Assembly: GCF_025698545.1 (NCBI RefSeq)
Contig: NC_068576.1
Coordinates: forward strand, 50,254,390 to 50,318,389
Source: Gossypium raimondii
Lineage: Eukaryota; Streptophyta; Magnoliopsida; Malvales; Malvaceae
Direction: 5' to 3'
Length of the DNA stretch: 64,000 nt
Shown here one piece after another: positions 10,930 through 21,864 of the stretch. The notes beneath the pieces were generated by a model that made no database searches, had not been told where the DNA came from, and was given only the letters and a program-made list of their open reading frames with translations. The position numbers and the translations under genes were made by a program. Each line of letters opens with the position of its first letter. Position 1 is the first letter of the stretch.

Positions 10930-12640
10930 TCCAATGTTTAGTGTGGACGTTGACGATTTTGTAAATCAATTGGCACCACCTGAATATAATTATGTATATT
11001 CTAGAAGACATTGTTCACTTCCTATTTAAACTTAAATATTTATTTTGTAATGAATTTAAAATTTTAAATACATTTATATTACTTTGGATTTTAATTAATT
11101 TGTCCCTTATTCATTTAAACAATGATGATGAAATTTAACAAAAGGTTTTAAATTTTAAAAGTATTTGATAATTATTATTACAGATTTTAAAATCATAATC
11201 TTTTGATGAGATTCTTTAAAAAAAAAACAAGGAAATTAAAACTAAGAAAATACATATATTTTGAAGTTGTGTAAGAGGAAGAAAATGTTTAGGGATTTTG
11301 AAAAACTATCCCCAATTTCAGTGGTTTAAATCTTATAAAATTCCGTTTAAGAAAAGTGACAACAGATAGGGTCCCCGCACTCTTCACCTTATTATTCTTT
11401 TTCTCTTTCGGATCCTTAACGTATTTTTGACGCCTCCAATTTCTGCTGCTAAGTGCTAATTCTTATACTTCATCACTTTTTTTGTTTTTCGTCCTTCTGA
11501 TTTCACACCTCAATCCCTAATTAACAACAATTATTTCCTCACTTGAAGACATTAATAGAGTATTTGTCACTAGGAATTTTTAAAAAAAAATCAGAACTAA
11601 ATTTTATATTCTAACAAGAGTTAAATCATAATTTCACAATTTCAATAACTCATATCTTTATAAGTTTTAAAAGATTAAATACAATTTTTGTCATTTTGAA
11701 GGAGAAGCCAAAGTCTAATTCTACTTTTTTACTAAATTAAAATCTTGTAAAAGTTGAAAGTCGAAAGTAAAATTTTTCAGTTTTAGGAGGGCCAGCCTCC
11801 CTGACTTCATCATATGTATTCGTTGAGATCTCTACCTTTTAGGAAAACCATCACAAACCACCACAGCATCCTTCTTCCTAAAATTATCATTATAAAAATT
11901 AAGACGAGTTTGGATTCCATCGTCACATATTACTGAACTTTTGCTGTGATATTAATATTTGAGTAATTTTACTATATTTTTTAATGACCATTTCAATTAT
12001 ATTTATTTATATAAGTGAACTTGGTATTTTATTTTATTGGAAGTGGAAGAAACGTAATATTTGCCTATTAATTTATATTACATTAATCAACTATTATAAA
12101 TGACATTTTAATCATTTAATTATTTATCAATTGCAAACTTTTTAAATTAGGTTGTTTCTCTGCATAAGTTAATAGCTTCCTTTCATCGTTATTTCTGATT
12201 AAAAATACTTTAATAAAAAATTGCTATTAAATCACTTTATATTATCTAACTGATATCAAAATAAAATAATTATTATTTTCCCAAAATAATTCTTCTCCGA
12301 TCACCCATCCAAAAAGTACCAACAGGTAGGAATAAAGGTGTCATGACTTCCGGGTACATACCTTTCTTTCTTGTTCACTTTTATACATGACGATGAAAAT
12401 TAGTTTAACTTCAATCAGTGCGGATTTGCCGACAGGCAACCACAACTAGGTGTTTTCCAAAAGCCTTCCTGCCTACCAAACAAGGGCCATCCCCTACACC
12501 TACATATAAAAGTAAATGTAATGTAGGGAATAATGTAGCACGTTCATCATATCCCATCACCATATTTGGCTTCACATACTGCTGTCACTCAATAAACTCA
12601 CACTGCCAAGTATCATTAATTGGATTACAGTAAATGGTTG
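10930..12640. other. Intergenic sequence, no gene seen
   Basis: AT-rich sequence with short frames only. The part from about 12400 to 12640 is less AT-rich and lies downstream of PAM16; it may be regulatory or an old repeat, but nothing specific is recognisable. Confidence 0.5.
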
Positions 12641-12756
12641 CAATAAATAGTGTTATCACAAGTGGATTTTCTGTGAGCTCATGGATATTCAGAAGGATTT
12701 TTTTTCCCCGATTAGGGGAATGGAGTTATCGTTGCAGGTGTATTGTGTTCAACTGA

Positions 12757-14144
12757 TTATATATCTGGGGTTCCCTGAGCGTTCTCTTGGTAAACTGCTT
12801 CTAAACATTCTTTAGCCCGATGAACCTTTGACTGAAGGTAAAAGCTCCCGTTCTTAGCATTTTGCTCGAACAAGTTGTCGTATTTCTGCAAGTAGCTCAT
12901 TGAAAAATTTTCAATAAAACTTCATAAAAAAGAAGGCATAATATCAGAGGATAATAAGTAAAATTATCTAGCAAACCTTCAAGACTTCCTCCCAGGATGA
13001 ATGCTCTGTCACACCTAATATCTGCCTTGCCTCTGGTTCGGCCATAATTTTGCTTCCTCTCCTGATATTCTGCATTGTTTCTTGAGCGACACCAGATTTT
13101 GAGGCATCTGCAATCCAAGCATATATTAGTGGTTGTCACTTCAAGGACTTCAAACATAGTATACAAACTGCGTAAATGCAAGATTATAATGATCATTTTT
13201 TTTATTTTAAAGAAAATGCAAGCCATGACACAGTGGAGAGACATACTTGCAAGAGCCTGACGGTATGCCTGGAAAACAGCCCTTCCCAATATTCCAGATC
13301 CCATAACAATCAAGTTTGCAAGAATTCTAGCAGCCTGTACAAACACATGGGGGAAAAAAAAGTTGACTTTCTAATAGCCTTTTTCTGTTACCTTACTAAG
13401 ATTTCCCCTTTTTTTTTTTTTTAAAGTGTGTATGAACAAGCAAAGCACATACTGTAGTACATACTAGAGCCATTGAAGATAACCAAATTTAGGGCCAATA
13501 AAACTGCTATATACCATCATAAGGTTTCTCAGAATGCTATTTCATTATCTTGAACAATGTGATAAAGTGCCCCAAATTATCAAAATGGAAAGTCCATCCT
13601 AATGGAAACATGACAAGCAATTATCCTATCCAAACCATGTCCCTAAATCACAACTCATAGCTCAATGCTCAGATTGCACTAGCTAGAAAAATGTTCCAGC
13701 TGCGAGATTGCCAAGAAAACTAATATCATTTCCCCCAGAAAATTGCAAGCATGATAGCAATACATGCACATATAAGATTATAAGATGAGTACTTCCGAAG
13801 ATATTTGATGTGTCATGTTGAAGGAGACCGCCAAATTCCCGAAATCTAACAACATTCCATTGATGACTTTGAAAACACTTCCAAGTTCCAAGAACATGAA
13901 CAAGTGCTTCCCAACACGACACATAACTTTTTGACTAGCATATTATACAAGGTTTTTCAAACAACATGGCATCAAAAGGAAAACCCTTAATTGTTTAAAA
14001 TTAATAGACCACATTATTACCTTTAACAGTGCTTCTGAAAATGACATATTCCAGTGGAATTTTTAATACAAAAATCAATAAAGCAAAACAACTTCAAAGA
14101 ACGGAAAAGAAATATAAAAAACAGGGTTCAGATTTATTTACCAT
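12757..14144 (-). CDS. PAM16: Mitochondrial import motor subunit PAM16/TIM16 (MUSE5/TXR1-like)
   Basis: PAM16 is the degenerate J-like partner that restrains PAM18/TIM14 at the mtHsp70 import motor on the matrix face of the TIM23 channel. Minus-strand coding exons are 14142-14144 (the ATG alone), 13247-13334, 12977-13107 and 12757-12885. Together they give 116 residues, the usual plant length. The product begins with the membrane-anchoring stretch AARILANLIVMGSGILGRAV, continues through YRQALANASKSGVAQE, then the J-like core (EARQILGVTEHSSWEEVLKK), and ends SKVHRAKECLEAVY...GTPDI. All junctions are GT..AG and frame is kept. A 5'-UTR intron is likely at 14200-14302 (donor GTAAGT, acceptor TGCAG). 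The intron directly after the ATG means the start codon sits in an otherwise untranslated exon; I placed it from the ATG|GTAAAT site, which is the least certain part. The arrangement of a start-codon-only exon matches my memory of other plant PAM16 genes. Confidence 0.88.
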
Positions 14145-14303
14145 AGCTGAAGATTTAAGGTTACTGTCGAAGATAATTCGGAATCCCCAAAGCCTAAACC
14201 TGCAAAAATATCAAATATATTAAAGGCACTAAAATGTTAATAAAATAAAAAGAAAATAATCAATAATAAGTAGATAAAGAAGAGGAATATACTGTCACTT
14301 ACA

Positions 14304-14521
14304 GAAGGAGATGTGGAATTAAAGAGTGAGGGTTTTTGGATGATTATTAGGGTTTTTGAACGAAAGGGATGAGAATTAGAAGCTTGTTGACAGGTATATA
14401 ATAAGTTGGGCTTTGTTTCGTTAAACTGACAAATCGAATTAAACACTCCATATTGGGCCATTTTGGAAACCAAAATGCGTTTCGACAAGTCGGTTATTAA
14501 AACACAAAGAGATTTTGGGCT
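14304..14521 (-). promoter_or_regulatory. PAM16 promoter/leader with telo-box and three site II elements
   Basis: Read on the minus strand there is a telo-box AAACCCTAA at 14347-14355 and three site II-type motifs (complements of TGGGCT/TGGGCC) at 14407-14412, 14454-14459 and 14516-14521. Telo-box plus site II clusters are known from promoters of ribosomal and mitochondrial protein genes in plants, which fits PAM16. Motifs are seen; function is inferred. Confidence 0.5.
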
Positions 14522-14524
14522 TCT

Positions 14525-15056
14525 AAATTATATTTTAACTACTTCCCGTATATCTTTGTAGTGCGATAAAGATTATATTTTAATCTTTTTATTAAGAAAC
14601 TTGAATGAATAAAACAGTTTTTTTTTAATTTAAAATATCAAACATAATAATAAATTTAACCTTCTTTGATAAATAATTTAAAATTTTTTATTATTTGTTT
14701 TACGGTTCGATTTAGGGTTGCCTTATTCTAAAATTCAAACCAATATTTCTTTTTAAAATACAATATACATCATCGTTGCACCTAACTTATTGTTGTTTCT
14801 AACATAAATATTTTATTGTTTTAAAAATAAAAAAAAATGTTTGATAACTGTTTTCCAAAAATTATATTTAAACTATGAGCTACCACGTATTTCAATCTCC
14901 ATGGTTTCACCAATAAATTTTGGCTGGAGTGGAGCTTAAAGCTCCAGTGGATGGACTGGAACCCCAGTAAAGGGACAGATTACTCCTTTAGCTCCTCTCT
15001 AATTATTATTTTATTTTTAATATAAATTATATTCTTAAAAATATTTAATTATGCTT
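14525..15056. other. AT-rich spacer, possible PIF-related remnant
   Basis: At 14896-14985 there is sequence (ATTTCAATCTC..GGTTTCA..TTTTGG.TGGAG) resembling 21533-21590 just inside the left end of the PIF element. It includes a palindrome TGGAGCTTAAAGCTCCA. Otherwise AT-rich with no gene. Confidence 0.35.
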
Positions 15057-15810
15057 TAACATAAATATAAATTATAAAAAAAATCACTTGCAAAGAGACT
15101 TGTAAATTTCAAAAAGCATCTCTGCCATTAAAGAAACGTACAAACTAATTAACCAATATATAGATAAAATGTTATTTTTGGTTAACAAAATCCAAAATTA
15201 ACATTTAATTTTTGCAAAATGTTTTAATTATTTAATTTTATAAATTATTTTATTTAAGTGTATTTTCCTCTAATTATTAAGAGTTAAAAAGGAGTTATAG
15301 GTAAAAATAAAAGGTTTCATTAAAAATTAAAATATTTTTTCAATTTTATAAAAAATCTAAAATAATAAAAGACAAAACTAGGATAAATAGTAACTATTCA
15401 TCATATATGTTTTTTATTACAATATAGAGAATATTAACGGATAAAATTTGTTAATTTCGTTAGTGACGTGAGCGATCATCAAATAAATTTTTTATTACAA
15501 TAAAGAGAGTATTAACTAATAAAATTCGTTAATTTCGTTAGTGGCATGTGAGCGATCATCAAAGAATTTTTATTACAATAAAGAGAATATTAACTAATAA
15601 AACTCGCTATGTGAGCGATCATTAAAGATATCATTTATTATAATAAAAATATTAACCGATAAAATTCGCTAATTTCATTAATGACATTGAGAGATCATCA
15701 AAGAAATTTTTTATTATGACAAAAAAGAAATACTAACTAATAAAATTCGTTAATTGATTGGTGATGGTCACAAATTGTTGCTAACAAAATGAAATGTTGC
15801 CGTTAACTTT
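15057..15810 (+). repeat. Left inverted arm flanking the VIM gene
   Basis: This arm is the inverted counterpart of 19650-21128. Outer part: 'CTTGCAAAGAGACTTGTAA' and 'CCATTAAAGAAACGTA' match the reverse complement of 21010-21085 with few changes. Middle: 'GAAAATA..CTTAAATGAAATAA'-type sequence is shared in reverse complement. Inner part: five copies (about 15444, 15520, 15600, 15665 and 15740) of an 80 bp unit containing 'ACTAATAAAATTCGTTAATT' and 'GAGCGATCATCAAAG'. It ends inside at 'GTTGCCGTTAACTT', mirrored by 'GTTGCCCTTAACTT' in the right arm. Outer limits are approximate and no target duplication was identified. Confidence 0.75.
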
Positions 15811-16085
15811 AAAGTAACGTACGGGAGAGAAAAGTGAACAGAAAGTTTTTTTTAAGAAATCATTTATGTCACGTGACTGAGAATAACTCGAACTATAGCC
15901 TCTCCAACATATTACCTCGACCTTTCGGCCCATGATCAAACACAAATTAATATTTCAAATCCAAGAAGCATAATCTTTAATATTTCCCAAGCTTCAAGGT
16001 AGAATAAAATTTGAATATAACAAGTACGACATAAATGTTCTTCAAACTGGGAAATTAGCTGATAAAATTGAATGGCGGTAACCAT

Positions 16086-18966
16086 TCAATTGGTTTTCCT
16101 TTGCTTTGAAGGCTTTTCTGGTTTGAGCTCCACTTCATCATCCTCTGAACCTTCCTCATTATCGCTGTTGCCAGACAAATCTTCAGACGAATCTTCGTCC
16201 ATGGTTCTTTTCTCAAAGGCACTGCTAAAATTCTCACACTCTCTCATCTGCTTCGCAATCAGGTTCTTCAGCTCTATGTTCACCTTCATCATGTTTCATA
16301 AGTTTGATTATCCATCAGAGAATATAACTGACGAAGTATACATATTCAGACTGCATTTGGAAACCATACCTCTAAGTCGTACCAATCATCAGCTAAATCA
16401 TTAGGGCAAGCTGGGCATTTCATGACATTTTTTTTAAAGCGGAGGTTCCGACCACCTGCATTTCTCTCCCTTAGAGTTGACCTCCCAGCAAATACACCTA
16501 CTAAGCAAAGCTTGCAAAAATTATGACCACAAGCTGTCGTCACTGGCTCATACAGCACGTCCGAACAGATTTTGCAACCAAATTCTGCAATACAAAAGCA
16601 ACTTATTTGCCTTCAATTTTTTAGATAATTGGTGAAGGCAGTAAAAAGGAAGGCAGTAAGGTAACCTTTTTGAATCCTCTTTCTAGCCGCTTCACTCAGT
16701 GGTTTTTTATTTACTGTTCTCCTCACAATCTTCCTGGAAGCAGCATAAGGTTCGCCATTTTTTTTTTCTTTTTTCCTGCTCATTGGTGGTGGTTTCATCC
16801 ACTTCCAGCACCCATCAGCTTCCTGAAGACAAAAATCATAACCCAAGGTGACAAACAAGACCACGCATGCAACTGAAATATAAACAGCAGTATTTGTATT
16901 TCAAGATTAGGCTGTATTTGTATGTATATACTGACATCAAAGTCCCACGACGGGCTTTCTTTTCTCTCCGTTATATCGGAAGCCCTTTCAAGCTCTTTAA
17001 TTGCTGGCAAAGGTCTGGGGCAGTCGCCGTGCACGTCACTACAGTGAAGATAAAGGAAAACCAAGTGATATGTACAAGATCAAACAGTTCATCGGCAAAT
17101 ATTGTAGAAACTAAGCACGAACCTGGTCCATGGGGCTGGAGCATTGTCGCACCTAAGCATTAAATATCTGCAGACCTTGAAGCCCTGCACAGGAAAGCAT
17201 TCATCAGTATATTACAATTGCAAAAGAAGAACCAAATTGTAAATATAATGGTGTTGGATATATAGAAAATACTTGAACTCCAACATTTCGCCAGCATTTT
17301 TCAACCCTGTAAATCCCATCATAACGTAACCCTTTTACTGGAGCATATGAAGAATGTTTGTCCTTGGCACACCTGCCCATCACCACAAGATAATATAAAC
17401 TCATTCAAACTGTCAGAATTTCAGATAGTTGAGCATTGATTGTTTAAACAATGACATTTAAATTTGGATTCGTGAACAAATATGTAATGGAAAAAAAAAA
17501 AAACTTTAGATATTGGAAGTTGGAACAACTTACCTGATAACCCGAAGAGGGTAACCTTTTCTGCAACTGAGACGAAGCGCCTCATTCGCACTCTTAAACT
17601 CTTGATCAAAAGACTGGATCTTATTGGTCCTTTTGTTCCCACTCAGATCTCTCCCTCCACTGCAATTTTTTCCTCATGAACCACAGAGTTAAATTCAATG
17701 TTACGACGTTATCCAAACTCTTTGATGAACAAAACAGGAGGGTGAAAACAAAATTACCTTCCAGTGTAAAGGAACCATTCTCCATGATCCTCATCATCTT
17801 TGTAACCCCCAGAGAGTATGACTGACTGTGCACCATGATTTTGCTGGCCTGCAATACCTGTAATAGGAGGAAAGTGACCACCCCATTGCCTGCATTCCAA
17901 CCTACCCCCCCAAGTGTCTCCGACAAGCACTCCTCGGTTCCTCACCGGTTCATTTTCGGCCAGTATCGGACCAAAATGATCTGTTGGAATCGTGACAAAG
18001 ATCCGACCGCTTGCAGCATTGGCCATCCCTTTCCTTTTTGCCCTCTCCGTAGTATAAGCCTTGTCTGGTCTATCTTGATTGTGAACATATTCATAAACCT
18101 GTGAAGACCCTTCACCAGCACCACTCGATTTCAACATCTTTGCCATTCGGATGGCAGACACAAGCGTAAGGTTGATACGAGGTTGATTTGCCATCGCCGC
18201 AGGTATCGGTTTACGACACAAGGCACAATTTCGCTTCCCTTGTCGAACCGATTGGTTGAAACACTTCAAACAGAAATTGTGCCCGCACGGCGTCTGAAAA
18301 AAAAAAAACAAACCACCACTTCGTTTGATTACTTCTGAAACAACAAGAAACATGAAATATGATAAAACTTCGTATAGTCCGAAACATCGTTCACTGCAAA
18401 AAAGTGAAAGATCTAAGCAAAAAGCTCACCGTAACAGGTCTTTCGGGCATGTTTAAACAAATGGTGCAGTTAAAGCTCTCATCAGAAACCTTGGACGCTT
18501 TCACAGTAGTCTTTGCTTTCCCTTTGAACTTCTCAACCTTACCCTTGTTTTTTTCACCGTCGTCCTTGTCTTCCAGTTCCGGTGATTCAACAGCTGGTCT
18601 CCCGCTAAGCAACTCCTGCCTCTTCCTGGCCTTCTCCTCCTCCGTCAGTGACTTGTCAGCCTGAATGGCCAGAATCTTAGCGACCATGGAATTGTCAGCG
18701 GCGGAAAAGGAAGAAGCAGCAACCGCGTTATTCGTAGGGGTCAAGGTGTCGAGATCATCTCCATTGATGCGATTTTCACACTCGGGGCAACCCAAGTAAT
18801 CATCGGAGATGAAATGGGATTCACGACTGGAAATGAGGCAAGACTGGTGCCAAGGTGTTTGGCAGACGATGCAAAGGATGATATCCTCCCCGGGATTTGA
18901 ACTGGCTTTGCACAACATGCAAAGCTCAGCATCACCAGGCTGCTGGTTAACATCATCTGCCGCCAT
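16086..18966 (-). CDS. VIM1: VIM/ORTHRUS E3 ubiquitin ligase (PHD-RING-SRA-RING)
   Basis: VIM/ORTH proteins are plant UHRF1 counterparts: they bind hemimethylated DNA through the SRA (YDG) domain, ubiquitylate chromatin and help MET1 maintain CG methylation. Nine minus-strand exons are 18430-18966, 17758-18293, 17534-17659, 17273-17372, 17123-17184, 16936-17038, 16666-16822, 16370-16584 and 16086-16283. They join in frame to 677 residues without internal stops. In order: PHD finger (about residues 16-62, CMLC...CIVC..PWHQSC...CPEC); RING 1 (about 167-206, CTIC...CGHNFCLKC...CALC); SRA (about 275-430, including GRIFVTIP, GGRDLSGNKRT and YDGIYRV); RING 2 (about 543-612, CKIC...CGHNFCKLC...CPAC); acidic tail rich in Asp/Glu/Ser. 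All zinc ligands are visible. The last intron (86 nt) has a weak pyrimidine tract, so that acceptor is least certain. Paralogue number within the family cannot be set; VIM1 is used as the family symbol. The gene sits between two long inverted repeat arms. Confidence 0.93.
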
Positions 18967-19079
18967 CGGTGTTCACTTTTGAGAACAAAAACGGAACACA
19001 AAAAAAAGGACTAAAAGAGAGTTAAAGAGTGAGGGCTTTGAAGGATTTTGGGATGATGGGGACAACAATGGAGTCTGCG

Positions 19080-19086
19080 TTTTATA
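19080..19086 (-). promoter_or_regulatory. Likely TATA box of the VIM gene
   Basis: TATAAAA on the minus strand, 114 bases upstream of the VIM start codon, which would place transcription start near 19050 and give a leader of roughly 80-90 nt. The upstream inverted arm begins only about 560 bases further on. Confidence 0.5.
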
Positions 19087-19459
19087 GAGGAGAAGAGCGG
19101 TTTCGGGGAATCATTGGCTACGTAAGCTTTTTCCTTTTACGAGTAAAAATATGATGGTTCATGCAACAACGGCTTAAAATGATTTCCTACCAAATGACAA
19201 TATTGTCCCTCTTATATATTTTAATTTTCCTATATTTCTATACCTCAATTGAATTTGATATTATTTGTTAAATAAATTTTAAAATAATATTTTTTTTATA
19301 ATAGGAGTATTTGTATCTTTAATTTCTTATATAATTAAAAAATATAATTACTTTGAAAAGTATCTCTTCAAATATTATTTGCTCACCTATTATTGAGATT
19401 AAAACTAAAAATTCACTCATGGTTAGCAGTGGTACATTTAGCAATTTTCTTCCTTTAAT

Positions 19460-19461
<2 letters not shown>

Positions 19462-19499
<38 letters not shown>
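19462..19499 (+). repeat. (ATT)n microsatellite
   Basis: About 12.7 uninterrupted ATT units. The Tyr-rich frame across it is an artefact of the repeat. Confidence 0.95.
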
Positions 19500-19649
19500 C
19501 TAGTAAATTTTAACTTTTTCCGTACAAATGAGTATTAATATTACATATTTAATTCTACTTAAACTTGCGACTTTTAAAAATCTATAACAATATTAATTTC
19601 AACTAAATTATAATAAATTCGATAATTACAATAGATCTGTTGATAGATT

Positions 19650-21128
19650 CTTGTAACTAAGTTAAGGGCAACAATTCATTTTATTAGCAACAATTTGTGA
19701 CGATCATTCATACATCACTAACGAATTAACAAATTTTATTAGTTAATATTTATTTTGTTGTAATAAAAAATTTTAATGATCGCTCAACGTCACTAATGAA
19801 ATTAAAAATTTTATTAGTTAATATTTTTATTGTAATAAAAGACATCTTTAATGATCATTCAACGTCACTAACGAAATTAACGAATTTTATTAGTTAAATT
19901 TTTTATTGTAATAAAAGACATCTTTAATGACCGCTCACACGTCACTACCGAAATTAACGAGTTTTATTAGTTAACATTCTCTTTATTGTAATAAAAAAAA
20001 ATTCTTTGATGATCACTCACACATCACTAACGAAATTAACGAATTTTATTAGTTAATGTTCACTTTATTGTAATAAAAAAATTATTTGATGATCGCTCAC
20101 ACGTCACTACCGAAATTAACGAGTTTTATTAGTTAACATTCTCTTTATTGTAATAAAAAATTCTTTGATGATCACTCACACATCACTAACGAAATTAACG
20201 AATTTTATTAGTTAATGTTCTCTTTATTGTAATAAAAAAATTTATTTGATGATCGCTCACACGTCACTAACGAAATTAACGAATTTTATCAGTTAATATT
20301 CTCCTTATTGTAAGAAAAAAACATATTTGATGATCGCTCACACGTGTTGATGTTTTTCTTTTCTGATAGTTCACGTTATTAACAAAATTGACGGTTATTA
20401 TTAGTTACTATTTATCCGATAAACCTAGTTGTCTTTTTATTATTTTATATTTTTATAAAAATTGGAAATATATTTTAAATTTTAATGAAACATTTTATTT
20501 TTATAAAATGTTTATTTTTATCTATAACTCCTTTCTAACTCTTAATTAGAAGGAAAATATGCTTAAATGAAATAATTTATAAATATATATATATATTTTA
20601 TAAAAATTAAATAAATAAAACATTTTGCAAAAATTAGAAGGAAAAAAATATAGAAAATTCGAAAATGAGATTATAATCTATAAAGGTTAAATAAGTAAAA
20701 GGAAAAGAGGCGTTGATGATATTTTGCAAGTGGATGGGCAATATTGTAAAATGGGGAGCATTCAGTACTTTTGCTACCCCAACATTACCTTTTTTGTCTT
20801 TTATATGCCAGGTAGACATACAGTTCAAAAATTAAGTAAATTACCTTAAAAGGTTTCAAATTGAAATTTTAAGCGGAAAATTCATGGATTTGTTGTAAAA
20901 TAAAATATTAATATATGTTTTATAAGTTAAGTAATATCTAAAGTATCCAACAATGTTAATTTTTGGATTTTTTAACCAAAAACAACATTTTATCTATATA
21001 TTGGTTAATTAATTTGTGATGCCAATTATACGTTTCTTTAATGGTAAAGATGACTTTTGAAATTTACAAGTCTCTTCGCAAGTGGGTTTTTTTTATTTTT
21101 ATTTTTTATAAATTTAGTTTTATGTGTA
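19650..21128 (-). repeat. Right inverted arm flanking the VIM gene
   Basis: In reverse complement this arm follows the left arm (15057-15810) from the outer end (complement of 21128, CATAAA..TAAATTTATAAAAA) through the CTTGCGAAGAGAC block and the CCATTAAAGAAACGTA block to the inner GTTGCCCTTAACTT. It is longer than the left arm because it has more tandem units (19690-20420) and extra AT-rich sequence between 20560 and 20960. Confidence 0.75.
19690..20420. repeat. About 80 bp tandem repeat array in the right arm
   Basis: Eight clear copies and one degenerate copy of a unit with the core 'CGAATTTTATTAGTTAA' followed by 'TTATTGTAATAAAA' and 'GATGATCGCTCACACGTCACTA'. Cores lie near 19735, 19810, 19890, 19965, 20045, 20125, 20205 and 20285, degenerate at 20400. 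Units 4-5 and 6-7 form a near-identical 160 bp pair. Confidence 0.9.
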
Positions 21129-21705
21129 TGAATAAATTTTGATTTATCTAATTCTCACAAATTTTAATATAATTATTGATATAGTATCATTTTATATTTA
21201 TATATTGTATACAAAATAATTATATTTATCCAATATCAAAATAAATTGATATTTATTTCTTTAATGTATGACTGAATCATAATTAAAATTTCATGTATAC
21301 ATTTGAATCATAATTAAAGTTTTATATGTATAATTTCACCAAATTAAAAATCATATATACAATTACACATTAAACTAAAATTCATACACTTTTGAGATTT
21401 ACCTCTTTTTCTTCTAGGTTAAGGCTTCCTTTGGATGCAAAATAAGCCATGGTGAGATGGAATATTGAGAGAATATTCTTTTTCACTGCATTGTTTTGAT
21501 GTTTGGATAAATAATGGTGAGGTGCAGTTGAAAATTTCAATCTCACTGCTGGTTTCATTTTGGACTGGAGCTAAAAGTTCCAGTCTATCCACAGTGGGCA
21601 GTAAGCTTTTTTAGCAGACAAAAATGCCCATACTTTTATTTATTATTTTACCATTTTATCATTGAAAGTTAAACTAATTTCTTTCCCAACCTTATTTGTT
21701 TTCAG

Positions 21706-21836
21706 ATTTGGGAACTCCACAGACGTTTTGTTTTTCATTTGATGGTTTCTCCCCTCTTTTTGCTACTAAAATTGAGCAGGAGTTTAGGAATTTTGGAAGA
21801 ATCAAGCCTGACGACGTGTTTATCCAGAACCGCAAG
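21706..21836 (+). pseudogene. Captured exon of a G3BP/NTF2-RRM-like host gene
   Basis: A 131 bp exon-like block bounded by TTTTCAG and a GTAGTC donor, open for 43 codons. The product contains KIEQEFRNFGRIKPDDVF and IQNRK, close to the RRM segment 'IE.EFKNFGRIKPDGVF.R.RK' of plant nuclear transport factor 2/RRM (G3BP-like) proteins. In host genes of this family the next residues (VGVCYAFVEFED type) would come from the following exon. I cannot find them in the rest of the transposon, so this is an isolated piece. It lies 280 bp inside the left end of the PIF element and the solo LTR lies just downstream. The family call rests on one motif. Confidence 0.5.
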
Positions 21837-21864
21837 GTAGTCAAAGTTTAGATGCTTTCCTCAA

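Noticed and set aside
16072-16404. 110-codon plus-strand frame, Ser-rich
   Set aside because: Antisense of the acidic tail exon of the VIM gene.
19353-19538. Tyr-repeat frame
   Set aside because: Encoded by the (ATT)n microsatellite.
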